From Roseovarius azorensis (GTDB taxonomy: Bacteria; Pseudomonadota; Alphaproteobacteria; Rhodobacterales; Rhodobacteraceae), in NCBI RefSeq assembly GCF_900109455.1, contig NZ_FOAG01000004.1, positions 62,001 to 126,000 on the forward strand: a stretch of 64,000 bases of DNA, in the 5' to 3' direction. This document shows, one piece after another, positions 27,335 to 35,501 of this stretch. How positions within the stretch are numbered: position 1 is the stretch's first letter; each line of letters begins with the position of its first letter. A program made the translations under genes and the position numbers. A model generated the notes under the pieces. The model ran no database searches. It was not told where the DNA came from and worked only from the letters and a program-made list of their open reading frames with translations.

Positions 27335-28671
27335 CGCGCTATACCGCCCGCACCCTGCCCGCCCATCTGGGTCCCGCCGCCTGGAACGCGATCCTGCCGC
27401 CGCAGGATGCCCCCCGGCGGCTGGAGGGGGATGCCACCGCCGATGTGGCGGTGGTCGGTGCGGGCTTTGCCGGGCTGTCGGCGGCGCGCAGGCTGACGCA
27501 ACTCATGCCGGGCGCGCGCATCGCGGTGCTCGACGCAGGCCGCGTCGCCGAAGGGGCGGCGGGGCGCAACTCGGGTTTCATGATCGACCTGCCGCATGAA
27601 CTGACCAGCCAGGATTACGCTGGCAACGGGGATGATCGCGCAACGATCGCCCTGAACCGCACGGCGCAGGCCTTTGGCCGCGCGGCGGTCGAGGAATATG
27701 GCATTTCTCCCGCCTTCTTCGACCTCGCGGGCAAGATCAACGGCGCTGCCAGCGAAACCGCCCACGCCCATAACGAAAACTACGCGCGCCACCTCGCGGA
27801 CCTTGGCGAGACCTCGGAAATGCTCGACGCGCAGGCGATGCGCGACCTGACCGGCAGTCCGCATTACCGCTCTGGTCTCTACACCCCCGGCACGGTGATG
27901 CTGCAACCCGCAGGCTATGTCCGGGGGCTGGCGGCGGGGCTGACGCGCGCGGGCGTTACGATCCACGAGCAAAGCCCGGTCACGGGCCTTGACCGGCAGG
28001 GCGACGGCTGGCGGATCACCACACCACAGGGGCGACTCGGCGCGGACAAGGTGATCCTCACCGTCAACGGCCATCTGGAAAGCTTCGGAATCGCACGCGG
28101 GCGGCTGATGCAGATATTCCTCTTCGCCACCATGACGCCGGATCTCGACGCCGACGCGCTCGCCCGCCTCGGTGGCCGGAATCGCTGGGGCATCACCCCC
28201 TCCGATCCGATGGGCACCACCATGCGCCGGATCGACGGACCGCAGGGCGGCAACCGGATCGTCACCCGCACCTGCGCCGCCCTGCGCCCCGGCATGCGCG
28301 CGACCGACGCGGATCTTGCCCGCGCCGCCCGCGTCATGCAGCGCAAGTTTGATCGGCGATTTCCGCAACTTGCGGGCATGCGGATGGAATATACATGGGC
28401 CGGGCATTTGTGCCTTAGCCTCAACGGCGTCTCGGTGATGCGAGAGATCGAACAGGGGCTTTACGCAGGCTGCGTGCAGAACGGCCTTGGCACCGCAAGG
28501 GGCACGCTGACCGGCATCGGCGCGGCGGAACTGGCAGCGGGCACGACCAGCGCCATCACCCGCTATTTCACCGCACAGGACACCCCCAAGCGCCTGCCGC
28601 CGCAACCCTTTCGAGAAATCGGGGCCAACGCCGTGCTGCGATACAGGGAATGGCGCGCGCGCGACGAATAG
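27331..28671 (+). CDS. FAD-dependent amine oxidoreductase, PuuB/DadA-like (TTG start)
   Basis: 446 residues. The likely start is a TTG at 27331 that overlaps the preceding TGA stop and has GAGG seven bases upstream; no ATG fits. The FAD-binding fold is DVAVVGAGFAGLSAARRL near residue 42, followed by GAAGRNSGFMIDLPHEL, where the GRNSGF block is shared by gamma-glutamylputrescine oxidases. The remaining protein is the DAO-fold substrate domain. It probably oxidises a secondary or primary amine to an aldehyde for the upstream dehydrogenase. Confidence 0.88.
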   Translation: MTRYTARTLPAHLGPAAWNAILPPQDAPRRLEGDATADVAVVGAGFAGLSAARRLTQLMPGARIAVLDAGRVAEGAAGRNSGFMIDLPHELTSQDYAGNGDDRATIALNRTAQAFGRAAVEEYGISPAFFDLAGKINGAASETAHAHNENYARHLADLGETSEMLDAQAMRDLTGSPHYRSGLYTPGTVMLQPAGYVRGLAAGLTRAGVTIHEQSPVTGLDRQGDGWRITTPQGRLGADKVILTVNGHLESFGIARGRLMQIFLFATMTPDLDADALARLGGRNRWGITPSDPMGTTMRRIDGPQGGNRIVTRTCAALRPGMRATDADLARAARVMQRKFDRRFPQLAGMRMEYTWAGHLCLSLNGVSVMREIEQGLYAGCVQNGLGTARGTLTGIGAAELAAGTTSAITRYFTAQDTPKRLPPQPFREIGANAVLRYREWRARDE

Positions 28672-28754
28672 CGTCACGTCAGGCGAAGGGGCTGGGCCAC
28701 GCATGACCTTGCAACGGGGAGCCCCCCGCAGATTGCCGCCAAACCCCTGCTTCT

Positions 28755-28889
28755 CCCGGCAAGGGGCCGGGGCGTCGGACGTTCGCCGTTTGTGTCCTGC
28801 CCAGGCCCTCTCGGCCTCCAGACGGTCAACAACTCTTGTCCGGACCTTCCGGCCCCGCTCCTTGTCACCTGCCTGCCATGACATGTCAT
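28755..28889. repeat. ~135-base imperfect direct repeat, copy A
   Basis: Aligns with 28916-29048. Shared blocks in the same order are CCCGGCA at the left end, GTCCTGCC...CCCTCT, GGACCT, GCCCCGCTCCTTG, then ACCTGCC/ACCCGCC and CCATGACATGTCA at the right end. It ends in the palindrome ATGACATGTCAT (28878-28889). Confidence 0.75.
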
Positions 28890-28915
28890 CCGGGAGCGGT
28901 CACAACCCCGCCATT

Positions 28916-29048
28916 CCCGGCAGGAGCCGCGGCGCCACAAACCCGCCGCCCGAGTCCTGCCTGCCCCCTCTGGGGCTCGAAAATGCCCAGGGCATGCTAC
29001 CCGGACCTCTTGCCCCGCTCCTTGCTACCCGCCTTCCATGACATGTCA
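28916..29048. repeat. ~135-base imperfect direct repeat, copy B
   Basis: Second, diverged copy of the unit at 28755-28889, with the same block order and the same palindromic right end. The copies are separated by 26 bases. The middle third has diverged most, as expected for an old non-coding duplication. Confidence 0.75.
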
Positions 29049-29062
29049 AATATGACATGTCA
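29039..29062. repeat. Tandem TGACATGTCA palindromes
   Basis: Two perfect 10-base palindromes TGACATGTCA (29039-29048 and 29053-29062) separated by AATA. A single copy ends repeat unit A at 28879-28888, and a degenerate double copy occurs at 46105-46128, so this is a dispersed motif. Confidence 0.8.
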
Positions 29063-29142
29063 TGAGTCCGAAGACCGCGCCCCCGACCCTCCGGGGTATT
29101 TACCCCGAGCAAAACCAGCAGCACCGCATCGGGCCGGGAGGT

Positions 29143-30699
29143 TCAGTACTCCTGATTCAGCGCATCCGCCGCCGGAATCTCGCGCTCGCGCCGGGCGATA
29201 TAATCCAGCAGCGCCTCGTTCACGCCCGGATCCAACCTGGACTCTTCATAGGCATCAAGCAATCTGCGCGCATGGATCAGCGCGCGTTCGGTGATCTCTC
29301 TGGATCCATCGGCCACCCATTGCTCGATCGAATTGTTGTCGAAAAGCTCGGGCATGAAAAACGCGGTCTGGAAATTCTCCTGCGTATGCGGATGACCCAG
29401 GTAATGCCCGCCCGGCCCGACATCGGGGATCGCCGCGAGCGCCTCATCGAAATCATCCCATTGCGGGCCGGAAGCCATGCGATGCGCCATCGCGCATTGC
29501 TCGGCATCCACCACGAACTTGGCGACTGAACAGTGCATTCCCGCCTCATTCCAGCCCGCCGAATGCCAGATGTAATTCGCCCCGGCATGGATCACCGCCG
29601 ACAGCGTCGTCGCACTCTCATAACCCGCCTGCGCGTCGAATGTCTTGGCCCCGCCCAGCGTGTTCGATGTCCGCCACGGCACGCAGTAAAACCGCGCCAT
29701 CTGACCGATCATGAAATTCATGAGCGAAATCTCCGGCGTGCCCGCCATCGGCGCGCCGGATTTCATCGACACGGTCGAGAGGTAATGGCCGTAGATCGCC
29801 GGGCAGCCGCGGCGTATCACCTGGGTATAGGCCAGCGCGCTCAACGCCTCGGCGTTGAGCTGCGCCACGGTGGCGGGCACCGAGGCGGGCGTATTGGCCC
29901 CGCCCAGCACAAACGGCGAGCACAGCACCGGCTGGTTGCGACGGCAGAACGCCCGCATCGCGCCCAGCATCGTCTCGTCCCAGACCAGCGGCGAATTGCC
30001 GTTGCAGTTGCCGGTGGTGACAGGATGTTCCTCCAGGAAATCCGCGCCAAAGAGGATCGCGCACATCTCCATCACGTCCTCGGCGTTCTTCGGGCTGGTG
30101 GTCATGCCCATGAACATCTTGTCGGAATGCTTCATCGAGGAATAGGTGATGCGCAGATGCCGCTGGCTGATCGGGTGATCATAGGGCTCCACGATGTGAT
30201 GCGCCGAGGAATGCAAGGCTGGCATCATGTGGCTCAGCTTGTGGAACATCTCCAGATCGGCAAGTGTCGGATTGCGGCGCATATCATCCAGATCACGCAG
30301 ATATGGCGCGCCGGTCATCGGCACAAAGACCGAGTGCCGCCCGCCCAGCCGCACGTTCTTTTGCGGGTCGCGCGCATGATAGGTAAAGGTCTCGGGTATC
30401 GTCGCGATCAACTCGCGCACAAGGCCACGATCGAGATAGACCATCTCGCCGGCAACCCTGGCGCCTGCGCGTTTCCAGTCCTCAAGTGCGATGGGGTCTC
30501 GGAACTGAACGCCGACATTTTCCAGAATATCCATCGAGGCCGCGTCGATGCGCTCGACCTGCGCCCCGTCCATGACCTCACAGACCGGCAGGGCGCGGGT
30601 CAGTCCGGGCAGCATGTCAAACTTGGGCGCGGTACGAATGGCCCGCCTTGCGGAGCGTCCGCCAGCACGGGCGCGGGAGGGTGCAGTGTCAGTGATCAT
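29143..30699 (-). CDS. Trimethylamine methyltransferase (MttB) family protein, non-pyrrolysine
   Basis: 518 residues. Members demethylate quaternary or tertiary amines (trimethylamine, glycine betaine, proline betaine, carnitine) and pass the methyl group to a corrinoid protein. Family blocks include ILENVGVQFRDPIALEDWKRAGARV, HARDPQKNVRLGG, VTTGNCNGNSPLVWDETMLGAMRAF, PFVLGGANTPASVPATVAQLNAEALSAL and GHYLGHPHTQENF. There is no in-frame amber codon, so it is the non-pyrrolysine type that acts on betaines rather than on trimethylamine. Last gene of the minus-strand operon. AAGGAG eight bases upstream supports the ATG at 30699. No corrinoid partner is in the window. Confidence 0.92.
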   Translation of the reverse strand: MITDTAPSRARAGGRSARRAIRTAPKFDMLPGLTRALPVCEVMDGAQVERIDAASMDILENVGVQFRDPIALEDWKRAGARVAGEMVYLDRGLVRELIATIPETFTYHARDPQKNVRLGGRHSVFVPMTGAPYLRDLDDMRRNPTLADLEMFHKLSHMMPALHSSAHHIVEPYDHPISQRHLRITYSSMKHSDKMFMGMTTSPKNAEDVMEMCAILFGADFLEEHPVTTGNCNGNSPLVWDETMLGAMRAFCRRNQPVLCSPFVLGGANTPASVPATVAQLNAEALSALAYTQVIRRGCPAIYGHYLSTVSMKSGAPMAGTPEISLMNFMIGQMARFYCVPWRTSNTLGGAKTFDAQAGYESATTLSAVIHAGANYIWHSAGWNEAGMHCSVAKFVVDAEQCAMAHRMASGPQWDDFDEALAAIPDVGPGGHYLGHPHTQENFQTAFFMPELFDNNSIEQWVADGSREITERALIHARRLLDAYEESRLDPGVNEALLDYIARREREIPAADALNQEY

Positions 30700-30804
30700 C
30701 GGCGTTCTCCTTCTGCACAGGATCGTCGGCGATCCGCGCGCGGATTACCTGCAGATTTGCGAAACCCTGTTGCAGAAAGCGACACGGCGGCGCTTGCTGA
30801 ATAC

Positions 30805-31068
30805 TCAGTCCGACGGTGGCGTCTCCGGGGCCTCTGCTGGCGGCGGTTCGTCGCGATCCTCCGTAACCCCGGCACAATCCTGCCCGGTCCCGGCCTCTTG
30901 CCGGCACTCCGTATCGCTCCGCGCATTGCGCGCCGCCTGCAGCGACTGCAGACCCCGATGCCGCGCCTGACAGGTATCGCATTCGGCGGCGGTGCCCGGC
31001 GCAGGTTCACCCGCCAGCAGCGACCCGGACAGCCCCAGACAAACGCCAAGGACAAGCAGGCGGATCAT
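30805..31068 (-). CDS. Small Cys-containing secreted protein, unknown function
   Basis: 87 residues, unrecognised. A clear signal peptide (MIRLLVLGVCLGLSGSLLAG) is followed by a short mature region with four Cys: ECDTCQARH, then ECRQ and QDCAG, so disulfides or metal binding are possible. The CxxC is not followed by His, so it is not a c-type haem site. The tail is Pro/Glu-rich. Its start overlaps the ferritin-like gene's stop as ATGA, which argues that it is real and co-expressed in this amine operon. Confidence 0.7.
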   Translation of the reverse strand: MIRLLVLGVCLGLSGSLLAGEPAPGTAAECDTCQARHRGLQSLQAARNARSDTECRQEAGTGQDCAGVTEDRDEPPPAEAPETPPSD

Positions 31069-31550
31069 CCCGCCGATGCCGGCGTCGCGGCAAGATAGCC
31101 CCGCAGCGGCGCCTCGCTGCCCGGCTCCCCCTGCCCCTCAAGGCTCAGGAATTCCATCGCCGCCACTTCGTGCCCGGTCAGAAACGCAAGGCGCGGTCGG
31201 TCCTCTGTCGGACCCATGGCCTCGAGCCGCTGAAAGGCGGCGAGATAACCGGGATAGGTCCTGTTCATTTCCGCCATCAATCCCGGCCATTCCGTCGGAC
31301 CCCGCCGCGCCTGCGCCTGTCCCGAGCGGGTCAGTTCTGCGGTGCTGCGGGGCCTCAGGCCATATTTCTCGATCAGCGGCGCGACCGCCGCTGCCGCATG
31401 CCGCTCGACCTCCGCCAGAAGAGCAAGACGGCTCTTGTGCGCGGGCGCATCGAACATACGCGCCAATTCCTGAAAATACGCCTCGCCCTCGATCTCCTCT
31501 TCGTAATAGAGCAAGAGCTTTTCGAGATAGTCCTGATCGGCACGGCTCAT
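31065..31550 (-). CDS. Ferritin/rubrerythrin-like helical protein
   Basis: 161 residues, predicted mostly helical and soluble. Acidic and His residues fall where ferritin-like di-metal proteins keep them: YYEEEIEGEAYF (residues 15-26), AEVERHAAAAV (46-56) and LTGHEVAAMEF (124-134). I cannot show that all metal ligands are present. Both ends overlap neighbours as ATGA (TMADH-like upstream, secreted protein downstream), so it is a fixed part of the operon and may help the flavoprotein or act as a redox partner. The function is inferred only. Confidence 0.7.
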   Translation of the reverse strand: MSRADQDYLEKLLLYYEEEIEGEAYFQELARMFDAPAHKSRLALLAEVERHAAAAVAPLIEKYGLRPRSTAELTRSGQAQARRGPTEWPGLMAEMNRTYPGYLAAFQRLEAMGPTEDRPRLAFLTGHEVAAMEFLSLEGQGEPGSEAPLRGYLAATPASAG

Positions 31551-33646
31551 TCTGCTGCCCCCCTTGTCCAGAGTCCTGGCGCGGTCGCCTCCGCGCCCAC
31601 ATCAATCCTGTCATGCCGCAGGGGCAGGTCGATATCCAACACCGCATCCAGTTCCCGCGCATAGCGATGGCCCGCATGCACCGCGGCAGCAATGATCGCC
31701 GGAGCCTCGCAATCACCGATACGGGCCAGCGTAAAGGGCAGCCCGTCCGCCCCCGCCTCTGCCAGCAGCGCCTGATAAAGCGCATCCTCGGGCCTGCGCG
31801 CGGTCACCATGACGACATTCACAGCGGGGATGATCTTTTCCCTGCCGCTGTAAACACATTCCAGCCGCGCCTCGCGCCCGTCAAACCCGGCAAGACTCTG
31901 CGCGGTTTCGATGCCGACACCCAACCGCATCAGGTGGTTGCGCACCCGCCAGCGCTCGGCGGTATTGACTGTCCAGCGCGACACGCTGTCGTCAGGCGTG
32001 CAGAGCGTTACCTCCAGCCCCTCGGCCCGCAGGCGCTCGGCGATCACGCCGCCCATGTAATAGCCGTCGCCATCGAACACCAGCGTCGGCCCCTCAGGCA
32101 GACGGCCCTCCATGATGTCATCCGGCGTCAGCACCCGCGCCACCGCCTCGCCGGTGGCGATGGGCAGATAAACCTGTTCGTCGAACCGCTCGGGACGCCA
32201 GCGCGCGCCCGTGGCGATCGCCACATGATCAGCACCCACGTCCTGCACGTCCTGCACAGTCAGGCGGCTCTCACGGAAGATCCCGACATTGGGCATGTCG
32301 ATGAGCTGCTGCTCGCGGTAATCGCGCACGCGGATATATTCGCGCATCCCCGGCAGCGCCGCCTCGCGCGTCACACGCCCACCCAGATCCCGCGTCGCCT
32401 CGGCCAGCATCACCTCATAGCCGCGCGCACCCAGCGCCCGCGCCGCCTCCAGCCCCGCCGGACCCGCCCCCACGATCAGCACGCGGGCCTCGCTGGTCCT
32501 GGCGGGGATAACTTCGGGGTGCCAGCCACGCCGCCATTCCTCGCCCATCGTCGGATTCTGCGTGCAGCGGATCGGCACACCCAGGCTGTCGCCGGAATAG
32601 CAGATATTGCAGCCGATACATTCGCGGATCGCCGAAAGACGCCCCTCCTCGATCTTCCTCGGCAGGAACGGATCGGCGATCGAGGGCCGTGCCGCGCCGA
32701 TGAAATCGGTGATCCCGCGCCTGATCTGACCGACCATCGTGTCGGGCGAGGTAAAGCGGCCCACCGTGACCACCGGCTTTGAGGTTACCGATTTCACCCA
32801 TGCCATGTAAGGCTCCAGCGCCGCCTCTTTTACAAAGCGCGAGACACCCATTTCCAGCGAATAATCCGCGATGTTGATGTCCCACAGATCGGGCAGATCG
32901 GCCAGCATCGCAAACATCTCGCGGCGCTCGCCCCAGATCGGCGTGCCGTCCTCGCCCGCCACCTCATCCGCCGAGAACCGCACCGCGACGGCGCAGCGGT
33001 CGCCCACCGCCTCCTTCGTCTCTTCGATCAGTTCCCGCACCAGCCGCACCCGGTTTTCCAGACTTCCGCCGTATTCGTCACCCCGTGTGTTGATCCGCGG
33101 ATTGAGGAAGTTCGAGACCAGATACCCATGCGTCGCATAGACATAGACGATGTCGAATCCGGCCTCGCGCGCGCGCAGCGCCGCGCGCCGGTGCCAGTGG
33201 CGAAAGGTGCGGATATCGGCCTTGTCCATGGCGCGGGTCTGATAGGGATGCCCCGCCAGATTGGGCGCCGACTGCACATCCATCGACGGCAGGCGGGTCA
33301 TCATGTTGGCGGTGCGCGCGCCCCCGTACCACAGTTCCACCCCGGCCAGCGCCCCATGCTCATGCACCGCATCGGTCATCAGGGCATGCGCGCGCACATC
33401 GCTGTCATCCCAGAGCGAGGCCGAGGGATGCGGCAGATCATCGGACGACGGGTGGATCGAGGTGTATTCGGTGCAGACCACACCCCAGCCGCCCTCGGCC
33501 TTGACCCCGCGCATCGCGGCCAGCGTGCGGGGCCTGAGCCACCCCATGCCGGTGCAATGCGGCACCTGATAGAACCGGTTGGGCGCGGTCACCGGCCCGA
33601 TCCGGACCGGCTCGAACAGGATGTCATGACGGGGATCTCTGCTCAT
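31547..33646 (-). CDS. Trimethylamine/dimethylamine dehydrogenase-like iron-sulfur flavoprotein
   Basis: 699 residues. The N-terminal old-yellow-enzyme TIM barrel binds FMN (about 1-335), then CIGCNICY with a fourth Cys at 361 carries a 4Fe-4S cluster, then an NAD/ADP-binding domain follows (VLIVGAGPAGLEAARALGARG near residue 390). Tyr170 and His173 in YVYATHGYL align with the catalytic Tyr/His of trimethylamine dehydrogenase. The position of that enzyme's Trp355, part of its amine bowl, appears to be Asp353 here, so the substrate is probably not trimethylamine. DgcA and N-methylproline demethylases are close alternatives. It should oxidatively N-demethylate an amine. Confidence 0.92.
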   Translation of the reverse strand: MSRDPRHDILFEPVRIGPVTAPNRFYQVPHCTGMGWLRPRTLAAMRGVKAEGGWGVVCTEYTSIHPSSDDLPHPSASLWDDSDVRAHALMTDAVHEHGALAGVELWYGGARTANMMTRLPSMDVQSAPNLAGHPYQTRAMDKADIRTFRHWHRRAALRAREAGFDIVYVYATHGYLVSNFLNPRINTRGDEYGGSLENRVRLVRELIEETKEAVGDRCAVAVRFSADEVAGEDGTPIWGERREMFAMLADLPDLWDINIADYSLEMGVSRFVKEAALEPYMAWVKSVTSKPVVTVGRFTSPDTMVGQIRRGITDFIGAARPSIADPFLPRKIEEGRLSAIRECIGCNICYSGDSLGVPIRCTQNPTMGEEWRRGWHPEVIPARTSEARVLIVGAGPAGLEAARALGARGYEVMLAEATRDLGGRVTREAALPGMREYIRVRDYREQQLIDMPNVGIFRESRLTVQDVQDVGADHVAIATGARWRPERFDEQVYLPIATGEAVARVLTPDDIMEGRLPEGPTLVFDGDGYYMGGVIAERLRAEGLEVTLCTPDDSVSRWTVNTAERWRVRNHLMRLGVGIETAQSLAGFDGREARLECVYSGREKIIPAVNVVMVTARRPEDALYQALLAEAGADGLPFTLARIGDCEAPAIIAAAVHAGHRYARELDAVLDIDLPLRHDRIDVGAEATAPGLWTRGAAE

Positions 33647-33688
33647 TCTGTACTGCTCCGTTGCAAACCACTCCCCCCCGACGCCATG

Positions 33689-34348
33689 TCAGACGCCCGG
33701 CATTTCGAAATGCCTTGGATAGACCGACGCCAGATAGGCACGCACCTGCCTGTGGGCCTGATCGCGCTTGTACCGGTCGGGATAGATCAGGATGTTCAGC
33801 CATATCCCGTCATAAAGCGCCTCCAGCGTGCGCGCGATCACATGCGGCGGCAGCCCGCCATATCCGCCCTCTTCCTCGATCTCGGCGCAGAGCTGGGTCG
33901 AGAGGTCATACCGCTCACGGTCGAGGTCATCCACCAGCGCCCGGTAGACGGCGCGCCGCTTGCCCTCTCCGAAAAACGCATACCAGACCGCCAGCTTTCT
34001 GCGCGTGCAAATCCTAGGATGGAAATGCGACGCGACGATTGCCAACAGCTTTTCCGGCGCACTCAGCCCGGCATCCTCATAGGCGCGACGCCATTGCTCG
34101 TGATGCTCGCGCGCCAGAAAGGTCAGCGTTTCCTCCAGCAGGTTCTGCTTGCTCTTGAAATGGAAATTCACCAACCCGATCGACAGACCGGCAGCTTCGG
34201 TCACCGTCGACATGGTGGTTCCGCCAATCCCGTATCTGGCGATTGAATCGATCGTGGCCGCGATCAATTGCCCGCGCCGGACTTCTCTGGATTCCGTGCG
34301 GCGGGATTTCCCGGATTCGGGTTCTGGTCTCGTTACCGTCTCGTTCAT
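33689..34348 (-). CDS. TetR-family regulator, BetI-like
   Basis: 219 residues starting MNETVTRPEPESG; longer in-frame starts add unrelated sequence. The N-terminal helix-turn-helix reads IDSIARYGIGGTTMSTVTEAAGLSIGLVNFHFKSKQNLLEETL, with the NFHFKSK block typical of BetI proteins. The C-terminal domain has the BetI-like FHPRICTRRKLAVWYAFFGEGKRR and YDGIWLNILI. It lies inside the operon between the importer and the flavoprotein genes and is a candidate for the repressor that reads the shared TGAATGWTCATTCA operators. Confidence 0.9.
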   Translation of the reverse strand: MNETVTRPEPESGKSRRTESREVRRGQLIAATIDSIARYGIGGTTMSTVTEAAGLSIGLVNFHFKSKQNLLEETLTFLAREHHEQWRRAYEDAGLSAPEKLLAIVASHFHPRICTRRKLAVWYAFFGEGKRRAVYRALVDDLDRERYDLSTQLCAEIEEEGGYGGLPPHVIARTLEALYDGIWLNILIYPDRYKRDQAHRQVRAYLASVYPRHFEMPGV

Positions 34349-34349
34349 A

Positions 34350-34359
34350 CTGAATTCAG
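34350..34359. promoter_or_regulatory. Palindrome just upstream of the TetR start
   Basis: CTGAATTCAG is a perfect 10-base palindrome ending two bases before the TetR ATG. It shares the TGAAT/TTCA half-site feel of the two long operators but is shorter, so it may be a weak autoregulatory site or chance. Confidence 0.3.
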
Positions 34360-34397
34360 CGTCACATCCGCACCGAACGCAACCGCCTCTCCTTTGA

Positions 34398-35501
34398 CTA
34401 ATCCGTGTCCAGAATGACAATCGCATCCGGCGACCACGACAACCACAGCGCCTGCCCGCTCTGACTGTCCGCCCTGTCCAGCCCGCGACTGATATTCGGG
34501 GTGGATACCGCGACCGGCTCTGCCTTGCCCTCGATACTGACATAAAAATGGCTGCGCTCGCCCAGATAGGCCGCCGTGCGCAACCGGCCCTCGACCGCGA
34601 GCGTCCCGTCCGGCCGGGTGGCCGACAGGGCGAATTTCTCGGGCCTCAGCGCAACCTGAACCGGCGCGCCATCCGGCTTGGTGATCTGCTCCACCGGAAT
34701 CGGGATAGTGCCAAGCCCCTCGGTCTCGACGGCGGCCATGGCAGACCCGTTTCGCCGCACGGTGCCGCGAAAGAAATTCATGTTACCGATGAAACTCGCG
34801 ACTTCGCGGGTCTTGGGCATCTCATAGAGCCCCGCAGGCGTATCCACCTGCAATACCCGCCCCCCCGACATGACCGCAATGCGATCCGACAGCGTCAGCG
34901 CCTCTTCCTGATCATGCGTGACAAAGACAAAGGTGATGCCCACCTGCCGCTGCAAGGCGCGTAGTTCCAGCTGCATCTGCTCGCGCAACTGCTTGTCGAG
35001 CGCACCCAATGGCTCGTCCAGCAACAGCACCTTGGGCCGCAGGATCAGTGCGCGCGCCAAGGCGATCCGCTGCCGCTGCCCCCCCGACAGCTCATTGGCC
35101 TTGCGACTGCCATAGCCTGACAGCTTGATCAGATCGAGCATCTCCTCGACCATCTCCAGCCGCCGGGCAACGGGCAACTTCTGCTTGCGCAGCCCATAGG
35201 CGATGTTGTCCTGCACATTGAGATGCGGAAAGATCGCATAGCTCTGGAACACCATGTTCACCGGGCGGCGATGCGGCGGCACCTCCGACATCGGCTGGCC
35301 GTCGATGAATATTTCGCCCGACGAGGTGGATTCGAACCCCGCCAGCATCCGCAACAGCGTGGTCTTGCCACAGCCTGACGCGCCCAGCAGCGAAAAGAAC
35401 TCTCCTTGCCCAATGTCCAGCGACACGTCGTCGATCGCCCGAAATCCGCCAAAGAACTTGCTCACGCTGCGAATGGATATGAATGCGTCCGATGTGGTCA
35501 T
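34398..35501 (-). CDS. Spermidine/putrescine-type ABC transporter ATP-binding protein (PotA-like)
   Basis: 367 residues from MTTSDAFISIRSVSKFFGG. Walker A is LGASGCGKTT, the Q-loop region is MVFQSYAIFPHLNVQDNIAYG, the signature LSGGQRQRIALARALI, Walker B VLLLDEPLGALD and the H-loop FVTHDQEE. The C-terminal TOBE domain begins near residue 285 (VALRPEKFALSA). Overlaps the PotC-like gene as ATGA. The importer is polyamine-type, but its neighbours suggest that a betaine or methylated amine could be the cargo. Confidence 0.94.
   Translation of the reverse strand: MTTSDAFISIRSVSKFFGGFRAIDDVSLDIGQGEFFSLLGASGCGKTTLLRMLAGFESTSSGEIFIDGQPMSEVPPHRRPVNMVFQSYAIFPHLNVQDNIAYGLRKQKLPVARRLEMVEEMLDLIKLSGYGSRKANELSGGQRQRIALARALILRPKVLLLDEPLGALDKQLREQMQLELRALQRQVGITFVFVTHDQEEALTLSDRIAVMSGGRVLQVDTPAGLYEMPKTREVASFIGNMNFFRGTVRRNGSAMAAVETEGLGTIPIPVEQITKPDGAPVQVALRPEKFALSATRPDGTLAVEGRLRTAAYLGERSHFYVSIEGKAEPVAVSTPNISRGLDRADSQSGQALWLSWSPDAIVILDTD

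Larger units (their letters stand above)
28672..29142. other. Repeat-bearing intergenic region, no gene seen
   Basis: 471 bases between convergent genes without a credible coding frame. It contains two imperfect copies of a ~135-base unit and paired TGACATGTCA palindromes (listed separately). From about 29090 there is a GC-rich element with the core CCGGGGTATTTACCCCG, a near-palindrome close to the 3' end of the mttB-like gene that could serve as its transcription end. Confidence 0.7.

Noticed and set aside
28672-29142. Possible CRISPR or mobile element because of repeated units
   Set aside because: Only two long imperfect units, no regular spacers, no transposase and no terminal inverted repeats with target duplication.
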